A stretch of DNA of 64,000 nucleotides, taken from NCBI RefSeq assembly GCF_019175385.1, contig NC_083339.1, forward strand, positions 81,642,120 through 81,706,119. The letters run 5' to 3'. How positions within the stretch are numbered: the stretch's first letter is position 1; each line of letters begins with the position of its first letter. The translations under genes were made by a program, and so were the position numbers. The notes under the pieces were generated by a model that did not search any database, was not told the DNA's origin, and saw only the letters and a list, made by a program, of their open reading frames with translations. The stretch comes from Lycium barbarum. Lineage: Eukaryota > Streptophyta > Magnoliopsida > Solanales > Solanaceae. This document shows, in pieces, positions 43,400-56,734 of this stretch.

Positions 43400-46391
43400 T
43401 GTCACGACCCAGCTCCGGGGGCCGCGACTGGTGCCCTATTTGGGCACCCCAAACAAACTCACATGCTAACTCGTCATATTCTAATTTAACTCAGATTTTG
43501 TGTCAATTATTTTGAACAGATTTGAAGTCAAATATTATCTTAAGCGGTCGCGCGTGCAAGGATATCATATCAAAGCCAAAGAGGCGGCGGAATACACATC
43601 GCCGAACATATGCATATATACAAACATATGGGCCACCATGGCCGCTATAACAGGTAGGACCGCATTAAGACATAAATCATAAACAGAACAAACACACGTA
43701 GGACCCTCGACCCACATATATGACTACAGGCCTCTACAAACCAAAACGGAAACATATGGCGGGACAGGGCCCCGCCGTACCCCAAATAGTCCAAATATAT
43801 AGAGAAACAGATACATGACAAAAGATATGTACCAAGATGTAGGCTCCGGATCAAGAGGAGCGCTCTGTAAGAGCAGAAAGTATGGCCTACACTGGCGGGT
43901 CACGAACCTCAGCACCTGCGGGCATGAAACGCATCCCCCGAAGAAAGGGGGTCAGTACGAAAGATGTACTGAGTATGTAAAGCATAGAGTACAAAAATCC
44001 AAACCATAACTGTAGTAAAGGTACAGAAAGAGAATACGGAATCAGCATATCAAAGCTGGTACGGAAATCATATGTACATAATGCAAATAAAAGAAATCAT
44101 GCATAAGGCTCAGGAACGTGGTCGCCACTCCGACGCTGGCGCCACAACACAGCATACTCCGGAAAGTTTCAAATCTCCGTACAACCCCGAACATAACAAT
44201 CATCACACATATCACATCATCAAAGAATATCATAAGCCATATCATAGCATAACTCCATAAACGGTACCCGGCCCTATGGCGAGGTCTCGGGAACCGTAAC
44301 ACATCATACTGCCGAATATGTCATAATGCGCACGATCACAAAACCGGCCCGGGAACCGGCGAACGATATCATAGTAACAGGCACGAGCAGAGTAGTGCGG
44401 AAAATCATATGCATATACACAATTAACTTCCAAGTCTTGACTAATAAATACATATACATATATATATACTGAGATCAGAAAGCTTAAAGTAAGCATCGAG
44501 TCCGTCGGAATTGGTATACAAAAGATATGAGGCTTTAATTTATAAAACTTTCGAAAAATACCTTATAAGCTATTTTCTGAAAATTTAGCATCATTCACAT
44601 TAAGGAGCTTTCACATAACTTATGGAGTAATTCAACGGAACCTTAGATTCATAGATAAAAGTCCTCTCTTTATATCATACCAAAAATAGCTCAAGTAAGA
44701 CAAACGAAGGAAGTCTCAGGACTAGTGGGCCCACCTCGGGTCAAGTCGAGATGGCGGACATAAGTTACAAACATTAGATTCTATCGAGTCATCCACGAAG
44801 GTTTCAAAGAGATTCCATCACGTCTGCACAAGTTATGGATGTTTGAACAGTTTTCCAACAAGACATAAGGTTTATAGTTCAATTATATTGAATGAATAGT
44901 ACCCAAATTCAGACTCGAATTTCTATGAGCAGAATAACCTCCGAGGCTCAAATCTCAACCTAGTATATCTAGGACATGCCAAAAGAAAGAAAGGGATAGC
45001 TTTACATACCTTTAGCTCTCCTTACGGTTGCCCAAACTCAAGTCCCGTTTGCTCCAGAATCTACATTTGGTCACATTTACCAAATATGAATTTCAAGCTT
45101 TTAAGAATTCAAGTTTAAATCTATACTTGTCTACCGAAATTTCGGCAGCATCTCCCCTATAATTTCAACATCCCCGAGAATTTGCTCGGCCATAATATCA
45201 ACAACAACAACCACAACAATAACAACAATCATCAAAACCACAACAAAACGCGTTCTAACATAATTTTTTCCTCCTTTCTACAAAATGTAACATTTCCATT
45301 CCAACTTCACACTATCCAACTAATATAACCATTTTCCATATTCATTAACTAACTCAAGATTACTCAAACATATTTCGATAGTATTTCAAACAATATTCAA
45401 GGATTCAAGCCATTATGCCAATTCCATATTCCATTCGAAACTCCTATAAATGCAACGAAACTACCAAATCGCATTGTTTTCTTCCAAGTTCACTATCAAC
45501 AACATAATCCACATTTAGAATCTCACTTTCATAATCATATAAAATTTATACTAAAATCATATAATTTCCCATAACCACCTACAACCAATTTTAATGCCAA
45601 CTCAACTCGTTAAACCTTTATTTACGTCATCTATGTCACAACGACACAACTAGCAAACTAAATAAAATTTTTAATTCACCATTCCCCTTCACTCCATGCC
45701 ACACGGCCACACACACCCTCACACACCCACACGGCTATACACACACCCACCACAATTCTATGATTTTTCATGCAATACTAACCATTATAACACATATGTT
45801 TCTTCCATAATAAAAGAGATAAAAATTCTTACCTTTTTCTTCAAATTTTCTCTTGCCACAAACGTCGTCCTTTCGCTAAACTAATTATACCCCGTCGAAG
45901 AGCGTCTTAAACTTATCAAGAATTCAAGATGGGAGTGATTTTTGCATCAAAGTCTAATGGCTTGGAAGTTTTTTTTTTTTTTGTTGATGAGGGTTTCGGC
46001 CGAGAGGCCCCTTTTTGGGGTGTTCTTCAATTGTTTTGCTTCTTGAAAGTTCTATGGATGAGCATGTGTAATTATCCCCTTATATTAATTAATCACATGG
46101 ACCATTTAATTGTGGGCTTGGGCCAAAGGCCTCTTGGCCGGCCACCCCTTGTACTTGGGCCTCAATTTCTCTTTTTTTTTCTTTGAGCCCAATTCATTGT
46201 AGATCTTATTTTATAATTCACGGAACAAATTTCCGGAATTCCAATTTTTTCCCTTGGCCTTCTTCCGTATTTCCGCATCCATATTTCTCATGAATATCAC
46301 ACATATGTTAAATAAAATAAAACATAACCTTATTTCCTACAAGTCAAGATTATTCCAAATCTTTCAAACGCGCAAAACACGGGATATAACA
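43400..46391 (-). repeat. LTR3 of the tandem chromovirus (5' LTR in sense)
   Basis: 2992 bp, colinear with LTR1 and uninterrupted. It is followed on the + strand by the target duplication AAGGG and then the resumed Tat gag frame. It shares several bases with LTR2 where LTR1 differs (for example AAGCGGTCGCG and AAAGCCAAAG). Confidence 0.9.
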
Positions 46392-46396
46392 AAGGG

Positions 46397-47960
46397 ATTG
46401 CTATAGCTCAGCTCCAAAACAAAGACAACAAAGCAGCATCAACAAAGCCAAAATGGGCTACCGAACCAAGGCGAGAGGAGGCACGGATAGTCGAGAGCAA
46501 CAGATCCGGGGCTGGTTCATCTACCGAGGTTTTGAAAATGCTCAAAACTTTGGCAAAGCGTCGATTCCACAGAGAAAAGGGTGGAAACATACAACTCTCG
46601 GGTGGATTAGATCCCGAGAGCACCTCCGATCTTGAAAGGACCGAATTCAAAGAGATACATTCAAAGGCCTTTCCCTCCGAGTGCAGCCCCGAAGCTGATC
46701 CCGAAAAGGTTCAAGATGCCAGATATTCCAAAGTATGATGGGATGACAGATCCGCAAGTGCATGTAACCTCGTACACTTGTGCCATAAAAGGCAATGATG
46801 TCGAAGAGGATGAAATAGAGTCGGTATTGCTGAAAAATTTTGGTGAAATATTATCCAAAGGGGCATTGACGTGGTACGACCACCTGCCGTAGCATTCCAT
46901 CACTTCTTTTGAGATTCTCGCAGATGCGTTTATAAAAGCTCATGCCGGAGCCAAGAACGTATAGGCAAGAAAGGTAGACATCTTTAGAATCACCCAAAGA
47001 GATAATGAGCTACTGCAAGAGTTCGTGAATCGGTTCCAAAGAGAGCGCATGGAACTTCCTTCGATCCCGGAAGAATGGGCGGCTCAAGCTTTCACTAAGG
47101 CACTCAATCCCCGAAGTTCAACTGCCTCATTTAAATTAAAGGAGAACTTATTGGAATACGAGGCAGTAACTTGGACTGATGTCCACAACAGGTACGAATC
47201 CAAGATTCGAGTAGAGGATGGTCAACTTGAACTTCCTCCCGGTCCGATAAGTGGAAGTCAGAACTCTGAGAGATCGAGGAAACATTATGAACCGGAGACA
47301 AGGCCATCGAGGGATAGGTATCGACCGTATTCTCAACCGGAGAAATCCAGCTTAAGGTCGAATAAGGGAAGAAGTGGCCCCACTCACCTCTCAAGTAAGG
47401 GTGATAAACGAGCTAATCGTGGCTCAAACAGCCGTGGGTTGCTATTTAGAGGCGATGCCGGTAGTTCCGCCAGCAATGGTGACATTCCGAGGTTATCAGA
47501 GTACAACTTCAACATTAACACCGCAGATCTTGTCTCGACTATCGGCCATATCATAGATGCTAGGTGGCCGAGGCCATTAAGATCTAATTCGGCCTAAAGA
47601 GATCCAAGCGTGATGTGCGAATATCATGGAACTCATGGCCATAGAACCGAAGGTTGCCGCCAATTAAGGGAAGAGGTGGCTCGGTTGTTAAAAAACTATC
47701 ACCTTCGTGAATTCTTGAGTGAGCGAGTCAAAAGCCACTATAAAGGAAGGGAAGATCACAAACAGGTCAAGCCCATGGAACCACAACACGTGATCAATAT
47801 GATAATCGGAGGAATGGATACACCACGAGGACTGATGATGAAAAGAACAAAGGTTTCCATTGTACGAGAAAAACGGACTAGGGATTATGTGCCCGAGGGA
47901 TCCATTTCCTTCAACGATGAGGATGCAGAAAGCATCATTCAACCACACAATGATGCGTTG
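46397..47960 (+). pseudogene. Tat-like gag, main part
   Basis: Continuation of the gag that begins at 9803. It includes the capsid-like stretch MPDIPKYDGMTDPQVHV ... GALTWYDHLP, a second block with NRFQRERMELPSIPEEW, a basic linker, and a zinc-ligand motif CEYHGTHGHRTEGC near 47616. At least one frameshift near 46700 and stops near 46890, 46962 and 47595 break it. It would form the particle core if intact. Confidence 0.8.
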
Positions 47961-48420
47961 GTAATTTCTATTCTTATTTTTAAATCTCAAGTTAAACGTA
48001 TTTTGATTGAACCAGGTAGTTCAACCAACATTATTTGATGGAGAGTGGTAAAACAATTGAGGTTGCTGGATCAAATTGTTCCGATGGCTCGGGTACTCAG
48101 CGGATTCAATATGACAAGCGAAACTACTAAGGGAGAAATTTCTTTACCAGTCAACATAGACGGGACTATTCAACAGACTGTGTTCTATGTCATTGAGGGA
48201 GAGATGAAGTATAATGCTTTGCTCGGCAGACCGTGGATTCATAGCATGAGGGCGGTACCATCGACATTACATCAGATGTTGAAATTCCCAACTCCGGAAG
48301 GGATAATGACGGTCCATGGTGAACAACCCGAAGCAAGGAAAATGCTCGCGGTTGAAGAAGCCCCCCATCGTCCTAAAGGAACCGGTTCAAAAAACAGTTG
48401 AATCGACCAAAGGCAAAGAC
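47961..48420 (+). pseudogene. Tat-like aspartic protease region
   Basis: ILIEPGSSTNII at about 48000-48037 corresponds to the retroelement protease site usually written D-P/S-G-S. The catalytic aspartate is replaced by glutamate, and a stop follows. Downstream SGFNMTSETTKGEISLPV and YNALLGRPWIHSMRAVPSTLH are typical of this lineage. Confidence 0.75.
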
Positions 48421-49960
48421 ATCAAATAGCAATTAAAGAATGCGGGCTCGAATGAAGAGAAGGAGGAGATGAGCTCAAGTTTCGAAGAAGATGATTTCGG
48501 TATGCCCAGATCGTTCGTATTACCGGATGATTCGGATGCGACCAAGTAAACCGTAGAGGAGTTGGAACAGATCATCTTGTTCGTGCACTTACCGGATAGA
48601 AAGGTATACCTAGGCACGGGGTTAACCTCGGAGCTCAGGAGCAAGTTAATTAAATTTCTTCAAGCTAATTTCGATTGTTTTGCACGGTCGCATTTAGACA
48701 TGACAGGTGTACCACCGGAGTTAACGACACATAAGCTCAGCCTCGATAAAAAATTTGTTCTGGTCAAACAGAAAAGAAGACCGATGGCCAAATCAAAACA
48801 TGTCTTCGTCAAAGATGAGGTAACAAAGCTTTTAAAAATAGGTTATATCCTAGAGGTTAAATATCCGGATTGGTTAGCTAATGTCGTCGTTGTACCGAAG
48901 AAAGGTAACAAATTTAGAATATGTGTTGATTATAAAGATCTAAACAAAGCATGCCCGAAGGATTCATTCCCTATTCCTCACATTAATAGAATGATCGATG
49001 CAACATCCAGGCATGAGATGTTGAGTTTTCTCGATGCCTACGCCGGGTACAACCAAATTCGGATGAACCCGGAGGATCAAGAGAAAACTTCCTTTATAAC
49101 CCGATATGGGACTTATTGCTAAAATGTAATGTCGTTCGGATTAAAAAATGCTGGAGCAACTTATCAACGCCTAGTTAACCAAATGTTCGAAGAACAGATA
49201 GGTAAAATAATGGAGGTTTACATTGATGACATGTTAGTCAAGTCCCTGGAAACAGAGGACCATTTAAAATATTTACTGGATACCTTTGATATACTTCGCA
49301 AGTACAACATGAAATTGAACCCGGAGAAGTATGAATTCGAGGTCAGATCTGGCAAGTTTCTGGGCTTCATGGTGTCAAATCGGGGGATTGAAATCAACCC
49401 GAACAAAATCAAAGCCATCGAGGACATCAAAGTAGTGAACAACGTGAAGGCGGTACAAAGGTTGACTGGAAGGATAGCAGCTTTGAGCCGGTTCATTTCG
49501 AGATCATCAGATAAAAGACACCATTTCTTTTCTTTGTTAAGGAAAAAGAATGACTTCTTATGGACACCAAAATGTCAAAAGGCTTTGGAAGAGTTGAAAC
49601 GGTACTTGTCGAGCCCACCCTTATTGCACACACTGAAGGCAGACGAATAATTGTTCCTGTATCTAGCGGTATCCGAGGTTGCGGTAAGCAGCATCTTGGT
49701 CAGAGAAGAAGGAGGTACGCAATTCCCTATCTACTATGTAAGCAGGACATTAGGAGATGTGGAGACCCGTTATCCGCACCTCAAAAAATTAGCGTTGGCT
49801 TTAGTAAGTGCTTCAAGGAAGAAAAAACCTTATTTTTAATGCCACCCCATATGTGTAGTAACTACTTACCCGTTAAAAAATGTCATGCATAAACTGGAAC
49901 TGTCAGGTAGGTTGACTAAATGGGCCGTGGAAATTAGCGGTTATGATATCAAGTATAGGC
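48421..49960 (+). pseudogene. Tat-like reverse transcriptase and RNase H
   Basis: RT blocks in order: RICVDYKDLNKACPKDSFP, FLDAYAGYNQIRM, MSFGLKNAGATYQRLVN and YIDDMLVKS (near 49219), then the connection domain and a gypsy-type RNase H region ending at NYLPVKKCHA in a shifted frame. KDLNKACPKDSFP is diagnostic of the Tat/Athila branch. Stops near 48548, 49122 and 49650 plus frame changes after 49650 inactivate it. Confidence 0.85.
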
Positions 49961-50586
49961 CTAGAATAGTTATTAAATCTCAAATCTTAGCCGACTTCGT
50001 AGGGGACTTTACCTCGGCGATGGTTCCCGAGGTGGAAAAAGAGCTCCTATTAACCTCGAGAAAAGTCTCGGGGATCTGGACCCTGTATACAAACGGGGCA
50101 TCGAACCTAAAAGGGTCTAGATTGGGTATTGTTCTTAAGACCCCCGCAGGTGACGTTATTAGACAATCAATCAGAACTTTATAATTGACTAACAATAAAG
50201 ATGAATATGAGGCTATGATTGCACGTTTAGAATTGGCTCGAAGTTTAGGAACCAAAGTCATCGAAGCTAAGTGCGACTCCCTTCTGGTCGTAAATCAAGT
50301 CAACAGTGTTTTCGAAGTTAAAGATGAACGAATACAAAAATACTTTAAAAAAACTAAAGTAATATTACATCAGTTTAAAGAATGGACTATGGTTCATATA
50401 CCGAGGGAGAAAAACAACGAAGCAGATGTATTGGCTAACTTGGGCTCTTCGGTCGAAGCGGAGGAGTTCAATTCTGGTACGGTCGTCCAATTGATGAACT
50501 TGGCTGTGGAAAACGGTCACGCTGTAATAAATGCAATGGGCCTGACATGGGATTGGCGCAACAAATATATTGATTACTTGCGATAA
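49961..50586 (+). pseudogene. Second (archaeal-like) RNase H of the Tat element
   Basis: The segment with TLYTNGASNLKGSRLGIVL, DEYEAMIARLELARSLG and KCDSLLVVNQVN is the extra RNase H characteristic of Tat elements. The first catalytic aspartate (normally VDGAS) is asparagine here, and a TAA at about 50182 splits it. Confidence 0.75.
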
Positions 50587-51763
50587 GGAAAGCTCCCAAT
50601 AGACCCAAAAGAATCTAGATCTCTACGAACCAAAGCAGCAAGATTCTGCTTGGTCGACGACCAGTTGTATCGTCGATCTTTCTACGGACCTTTGGCTAAG
50701 TGGTTACGGCCCGGAGAGACAGATTACTTGATGAGGGAGGTTCACGAAGGGACCTACGGTAATCATTCGGGTGACGAAGCTTTGGTCTGAAAATTAATCA
50801 GAGCAGGATATTATTAGAGCCGGATGGAGGAAGACACGAAAAGCTTTGTTTGTAAATATGATGGGTGCCAAAAGCACGCACCGATGATACACCAGCCGGC
50901 AGAGTTGCTGTACCCGATACTGTCCCCTTGGCCATTTATGAAATGGGGAATGGATATTGTCGGCCTTTTGCCATGGGCTCCAGGTAAGTTTCGGTTTATT
51001 TAATTTATGACTGACTACTTTTCCAAATGGGTTGAAGCACAGGCCTTCGAGAAAGTTAGAGAGGAGGAAGTTATTAACTTCATTTGGGACCATATTGTTT
51101 GTCGGTTCGGTATTCCAGCCGAGATAACTTGTGATAACGGTCATTAATTCATTGGCAGGACTGAAGATCAAAAAGATTGTATCAACTCCGTATCACCCGA
51201 GTGCAAACGGACAGGCGGAGTTAACAACTAAAACCATAATCCAAAATCTGAGAAAGCGGTTAGAGTCGTCAAAGCACAAATGGAAGGAAGTTTTGCCAGA
51301 AGTATTGTGGGCCTACAGAACCACATCAAAGTCGAGTACGAGAGAAACATCATTTTCTCTGGTTTACGGGGCCGAGGCTTTAATTCCTATAGAAGTTGGA
51401 AAACTGAGCCTGAGGTTCCGATATGCAACAAATGAGTCAAATGAAGAAGTTATGGCCGTAAAGCATGACTTAACAGACGAACTACGAGAGAACGCGCTGG
51501 TCCGTTTAGCAGCTCAAAAACAGCGGATGGGAAGATACTACAATCAAAGGACGAACCTTTGACATTTTCAAGTTGGGGACTTAGTGCTTCGGAAGATTAC
51601 CCTGCACATGAAGAATCCCGATGATGGGAAATTGGGACCAAACTGGGAAGGACCGTATAAGGTAACCGAAATAACTGACAAAGAATCCTATCAATTGAAA
51701 ATCAGAGACGGCAAATATCTGCACAACAATTGGAATGTAGCACACTTAAAGAAAGGCTATTAG
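50587..51763 (+). pseudogene. Tat-like integrase
   Basis: Shows the zinc-binding N-terminus (HEGTYGNHSG ... CKYDGCQKHAP), the core with WGMDIVGLLP and ITCDNGH, HPSANGQAE, and a C-terminal DLVLRKIT ... NWEGPYKV ... NVAHLKKGY tail ending at 51763. Stops at about 50788, 50815, 51000, 51146 and 51561 inactivate it. Confidence 0.8.
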
Positions 51764-52836
51764 TGAGGTACGATTCGTTAACCCTTTGTGAATTCTAATA
51801 ATTCTCACCTCTCTTCTTTACAGGGTCAAATAGGAGTAAATTTGAAAGTCTTAGAATTAGGTCTGAAAAGACGTGTTGCACTCTTTTTCTTAGCTCGATT
51901 TTATCCCGAAGTGGGTTTTTTGGCAAGGTTTTTAACGAGGCAACAAGTATAACGCGTTACCTTAGTTTCAAGAGACAAGGCCAAGTGCCGTGAACTCGAA
52001 AACCAGCTAAGCACTGGGGACTGGATATTCAACAACATTATTTTTATGTAGTGTTTCCCCCTTCATACTTTACGAACAAACACTAGGGGACTACAATACC
52101 CTCACCAAGTACAAAAAGACCGGAGAAAAGCTCAAAGAAGCAAAAGAAGAAACGAAGTCAACATCAAAACAATTTTCGTTTTTCTTTTGTAATTACCCGA
52201 GCCTTCTGTATTATGTTTCGGTGTAAGGGCCAAACGATCGAACTAATCGTGCCCAGATAGTATTGCTACGGCAAGAGCAGAAGGGATCGGATGAAATCCT
52301 TAGTTTTTGTATGAAACAAATATTTGAGATATGAAGAGAAATACTTTTGAAAAATACGTTTCAAAAACGCTCTTTTATTAATGATACCCTTGACTGGGGA
52401 CTGTCGTCACAAATTTTACAAAGGCACAAAGGTTATAGTTAATCGAGCCCAATTTACAAAAATTCAAACAGTCGAAAGAGGATCAAATAATTAAAGACCT
52501 CGAGTTAAATGCCCAAGGTGGTTCGGAGACATCTAAATTCACAAAGCATAGAAAGGCCTCGTGGGTAAGCCATCAATAAGTCTTTGGTTAAGAAGGAACC
52601 GAATAAAATAAAGCTCACAACTCATAATTTAAGGTTGGCTCGATTTTCCAAGAGAAAAACTGTTAAAAAGGCTTGAGGTTGAACCTCAGCCATTTTTTAC
52701 AAAGCAAACATCAATACGAATCAAACATCAATACAAAGCAATATCATAAAGTATGCCCGACTTAAGATCGGAGAAAATACTGGAAAAAAGAAATGCGAAT
52801 TTCATATATAGCATAACAGGCTAAAGCTTTACACTT
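51764..52836 (+). other. Tat-like 3' untranslated region
   Basis: About 1.1 kb without a supportable gene between the integrase and the end of the antisense ORF, as is normal in this lineage. Confidence 0.6.
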
Positions 52837-55098
52837 ATGATTTTTAAAGATAAAAAGAAAAAGTTCCTACAAGCAATATTTACTCCATCTGAGAAGAACC
52901 CGAGTCGTCAGAGCCGGACTCTTCAAGGTCTTCCTCGGAGCTATCCTCGAGTGCTTTCTTGGCCTAGTCCTCTATCATTTTTGGATCGACAATACGAGCA
53001 GGAATATCTTCGAGACCCCATTGAACTGCCTCAAGTGTAATCCTCCGAGACTTCCACCTCTCGTGTTCTATCAAAAGTGTAGAACGAGCCTCGGTAGACT
53101 CAACCTCTTTGCAGGCTTCCTCCAGGCTAGCCTGAGTCTTCTTTAATTTCTCCTCTAATTTGGACTTCATGTCACTTAGAGTGACCCTAACCTCGTTGGA
53201 AGATGCCAGCTCGGCCTAAAGAACATCATTGGCTTGAACAGCGGCATTGAGCTCTCCCTTGAGCTCATCACTGATCCGGGCTCGTGTCTCGGCCTTTTCT
53301 TCAATTATCTTTAACCTGTCCATCTCTACGGCCATCTCAGCTTTGAGCTGCCTGAACCTCTCCTCCATTTTCGCAACCTTGCCTTTAACAGAATCAAGCT
53401 CATCCCTCAATTGGGCAATGATAGCCTTAAACTCACCAAGTTGGTGGCAAATTTAACATTCTCTCGGCTGAGATATTTGTTGTCCCTGTCCAGGACTTTG
53501 TTTTTTTTTTACTACGTCGTCGAGCTCAGTTTTCAACCGGAGATTCTCTATTTTGGCTTCTTTAGAGCTCGGATTAGAGAGTTGGGGGAGCAATGACCCG
53601 ACTTAGTTGATCCTCTTTTTGTTGCAAGAGAAGTTTGAACTTCTCTGTTTCTCGGCCTTGAGCATCTAACTGAGCCCGTAAGTCATCTATCTCGTGTTGG
53701 GCTCGGAGAAAACCTTCATTCACAAGCACAACACTCTTCAAGAATAAAATAAACAAGGATAAGAAATCGACAAACGGTGAAAGTTGCATCAAATACTTTA
53801 AACTCTATTAGAAGGTACGAAAGAATGCTTACCCGGTTGCCGGCATGCATACCCTCGTTCATAATACATTGCCACAAGAGTCCCTCCATCTTCTCCTTGT
53901 CCAAATCTGAAACAAGAGGTCTTAGATAACTGGCAACCCCCACGGGGCGAGATAAAAAACTGCAGTCCTCAGATACGGTGACCATGATCGACCTGGTCCT
54001 CTTCGGCTCTACACTTGGGGCCGGAAAAATATCTACAAGTCTAGATCTCGAACCTGACTCAGTGGACTGGCTGGCAATCCTCGTTGCTCGAGGAATAGGG
54101 AGGTGGTCAAACCCGAGGCTTCTGCCATTGCAGGAGGGGTATTAGCAAACATATCGTCAACATTCTCATGTTCCGAAGATGGAGAAAGAGGAAAAGTTGG
54201 AGTTGTATCGGCCCTTGATGGTATCTCGACCGTAGTAGCTGTTTCGCCACTTGGGGGTAGGTCGGCAGTTGTAGTTATTTCGACCCTTCGAGCCATCTCG
54301 GCCCCTGAAGTTGTGTCAGCCATTCTGGGCCTTTTCACCAAAGGCACCACCTCGGGTAAAGTGTCACCTATAATGTCAATAAAATCAACGGACCATAGTG
54401 AAATCAGAGCTTGGATATATTTGGATATTGGGGGGAAAGGAACCTCATCCTCCTCACCTGTGGTTGGGGTCAGAAGATCAGCCGCGGTATTATCCTCGGG
54501 GGCCCCCCATAGAAGCCGTCTCGGCCCCAGTAGCAGTAGAAACGAAAGGCCCCAATACGACATTTGCAATCCAAATGTCGTCCTCGGCTTCATCCCTCAA
54601 GCCTTGAACATCGGATGAACCCGCAACGTCCTTCAACCTTTTCTTTCTCTTCTGACCCTTAGACGTGGTCTTTTTTCTTTTCTTTTCAGCCATGGCGATA
54701 ATCCGTACTGATCCTGACATATCAAAATCCGAGCCCGGTGTTGCGGGATCGTCAGCTGGTGCGAGCCGTGGGGTCACAGAACCTTTGCCCTAACTGGGGT
54801 ATCAAAGGGTTAAATCAGAATAAAAGTAGAAAAAAAGAATGACAAGAATTAGGGGAAAGAAGAGGATACCGTCGTTCTGAGCTACCCATCGGTCATGAGA
54901 CAAAAATCCCCATGTTCGTTCATCGTGCAGATGTTGGTCGATGATTTTGTCAATCAACTCGGCGAATCTGGGAATTATGCTCGGAATCCATGCTTCAGCT
55001 GTAACATTGGAAAAAGTTAGAAAAAGTGTTCGAAGATATGTAAAGGAGATAAACCCATAAAACTTACGTTTGTCATTCCACTTTTCGATAAAAGGCAT
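52837..55098 (-). pseudogene. Antisense intron-containing ORF of the Tat element
   Basis: Reads opposite to gag-pol. The first exon starts MPFIEKWND at 55098. An intron with donor GTAAGT and acceptor TTACAG leads to AEAWIPSIIPRFAELIDKI and ERTWGFLSHDRWVAQNDG. A second GT-AG intron (about 54790-54870) leads to a lysine-rich stretch (KKRKKTTSKGQKRKKR, about 54660), an acidic/proline region, and then coiled-coil segments (53574-53792, 53216-53410, 52964-53170) rich in E, K and L. It resembles the antisense ORFs reported in Retand/Tat elements and the putative gypsy-type transposon domain of plant proteins. Several frame breaks exist. Function is unknown. Confidence 0.65.
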
Positions 55099-55879
55099 AT
55101 TTTCGGCCGGTATAATGTCCTTAGTGTTACACCTCGTGGTTGAACGTTGAGCTCCGTAGGTGTCAACCGCATCTCAATAGAACATTGGGGTAAGGAAATA
55201 CGGACGTTGCAAGTTGGGATGGTAGGCTAGGAAAATAGCCTGCGCGAACGCACCGGGGAGTGGCGCGAACACGCAGGAGGACATGGGCCAACTCAGCGCG
55301 AACGCTCCACCACAGGGCGCGAACGCGCTGAGTAAAATTTCAGGCTCGGGCCAGGGATGCAAATTTTATGATCTGAACATAAGACTATATATATATATAT
55401 ATATATATGGCATTTGGAGACCGTATAGTGTAATTTAGTCCACACGTTACTTGATGCGAAGCCCTCGTTGCTGTAGGCTAAGTGGGGTACACATGCCGGA
55501 GTAAAGGACATACGAAGAGAAATATGAGTAGTACATGGAAAGTTGAGCAAGTCCTAAGAAGGACCCTTAAGCCAAATATGGGCATAAGCCCTCCAAAAGG
55601 ACGATTTAATAAAACATTTTCGGATGATCTAACTTGGAGGGGCCAAAACGCTATTATAAGTTTGGAATTTGGAAACACGCCAAGAATGAAATTTGTAGAT
55701 AATTGAAAGATCTTTCCAACCGTAGGTCATGGGTCCTCACACAACATCGGGATTGAGAGTTATGACCCTTTTACTGAACGAACGCGCAGGCAGAAAATAT
55801 AAGCCAGCGCGAACGCGCCAGAAGGAGCCGCGAACGCGCTGACCAAATTTTAAGTCGGTCAGGGCAGTTTCTGGAACTC

Positions 55880-55886
55880 TATATAA
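55880..55886 (+). promoter_or_regulatory. LTR TATA box
   Basis: TATATAA in CTCTATATAAGGGG, about 755 bp into the LTR, followed by a pyrimidine run and an A/C-rich leader-like stretch (CCAAAAACACC). It implies that most of the LTR lies downstream of the transcription start. Confidence 0.6.
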
Positions 55887-56734
55887 GGGGGTCTTACCCC
55901 CCCCCCCCCTTATTCATCCAAAAACACCTAAAAGACCCCCAAAATTCTGAAAACTTTCCACAACCCTTCAACATCAAATTTTAGCCCAGATCAGGTATAA
56001 TCCCCGAATTTCGGTCCAGGTAGCGTATAGTTGCAATTACAAAATCGTATAACAACGCATTTGGCTCAGTCCAAGGTGGGAAAAAGTGAAGATATATCAA
56101 TATTATCTGAAGGAAGGTATGAATCTCTTACTATTAATGCTAGTCTTGATTTATTATGGGAATAGAACGATTAGGTAGCCGTATAATGGAGTAGTTGGTT
56201 GAAAAATCGGATAAATATCATATGGGGTGCTTTATGGAGTATGTTGATGTTAATGATGTTGTTGTTGTTATTGTTGTTGGTTGCTGGTAATTGTGATTTC
56301 GGGCTAGGGATATAAACAGGGGAGGTGCTGCCAAAATTTCGGCAGATCCTAGAAAGAGTTAATTTAAAGGCTTAGGATAAGCATTTGGTAACGAGCCTAA
56401 CGATAGTATGAATTCCCTTGATTGTAGATTTGTGAGTTCGAGAAGTAGAAATTGAGCGAATAAATAAGCTGCAAGGTATGTAAAGTTGTCCCTTCCTTCT
56501 TTTTGGCATGAATTACATAAAGTGAGGGAACGTCGTACTTACACGACTCCAATGAACTCCAATTCTCAGTGGTACTTGACATGACAGTTGTCCTTCAATC
56601 TCAAGTGTTGGTTCATTCTAATTATTCTATCAAGTCTAAAATGATGATCCAGTTTGTACATGTTTGCCCCTAATGCTTGATTCGTACACGTTGTTATGTC
56701 CCTATTTCACCGAGTCCCTCACTAGAGGGCCGGG

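Larger units (their letters stand above)
10109..46391 (-). mobile_element. Tandem chromovirus (Tekay/Del-like) array: three LTRs, two internal regions
   Basis: One 36.3-kb insertion bounded by TG...CA ends and by the 5-bp duplication AAGGG at 10104-10108 and 46392-46396. On the minus strand it reads LTR3, internal 2, LTR2, internal 1, LTR1. LTR net lengths are 2992, 2999 and 3007 bp, and internals 5179 and 5142 bp. Both internals carry the same gag-pol with a chromodomain. Only the outer ends have the target duplication, so the dimer most likely arose by unequal recombination through an LTR after a single insertion. LTR2 was later hit by two further elements. Confidence 0.85.

Noticed and set aside
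10109..46391. Two independent adjacent chromovirus insertions
   Set aside because: No target duplication exists around LTR2, and only the outer ends match (AAGGG).
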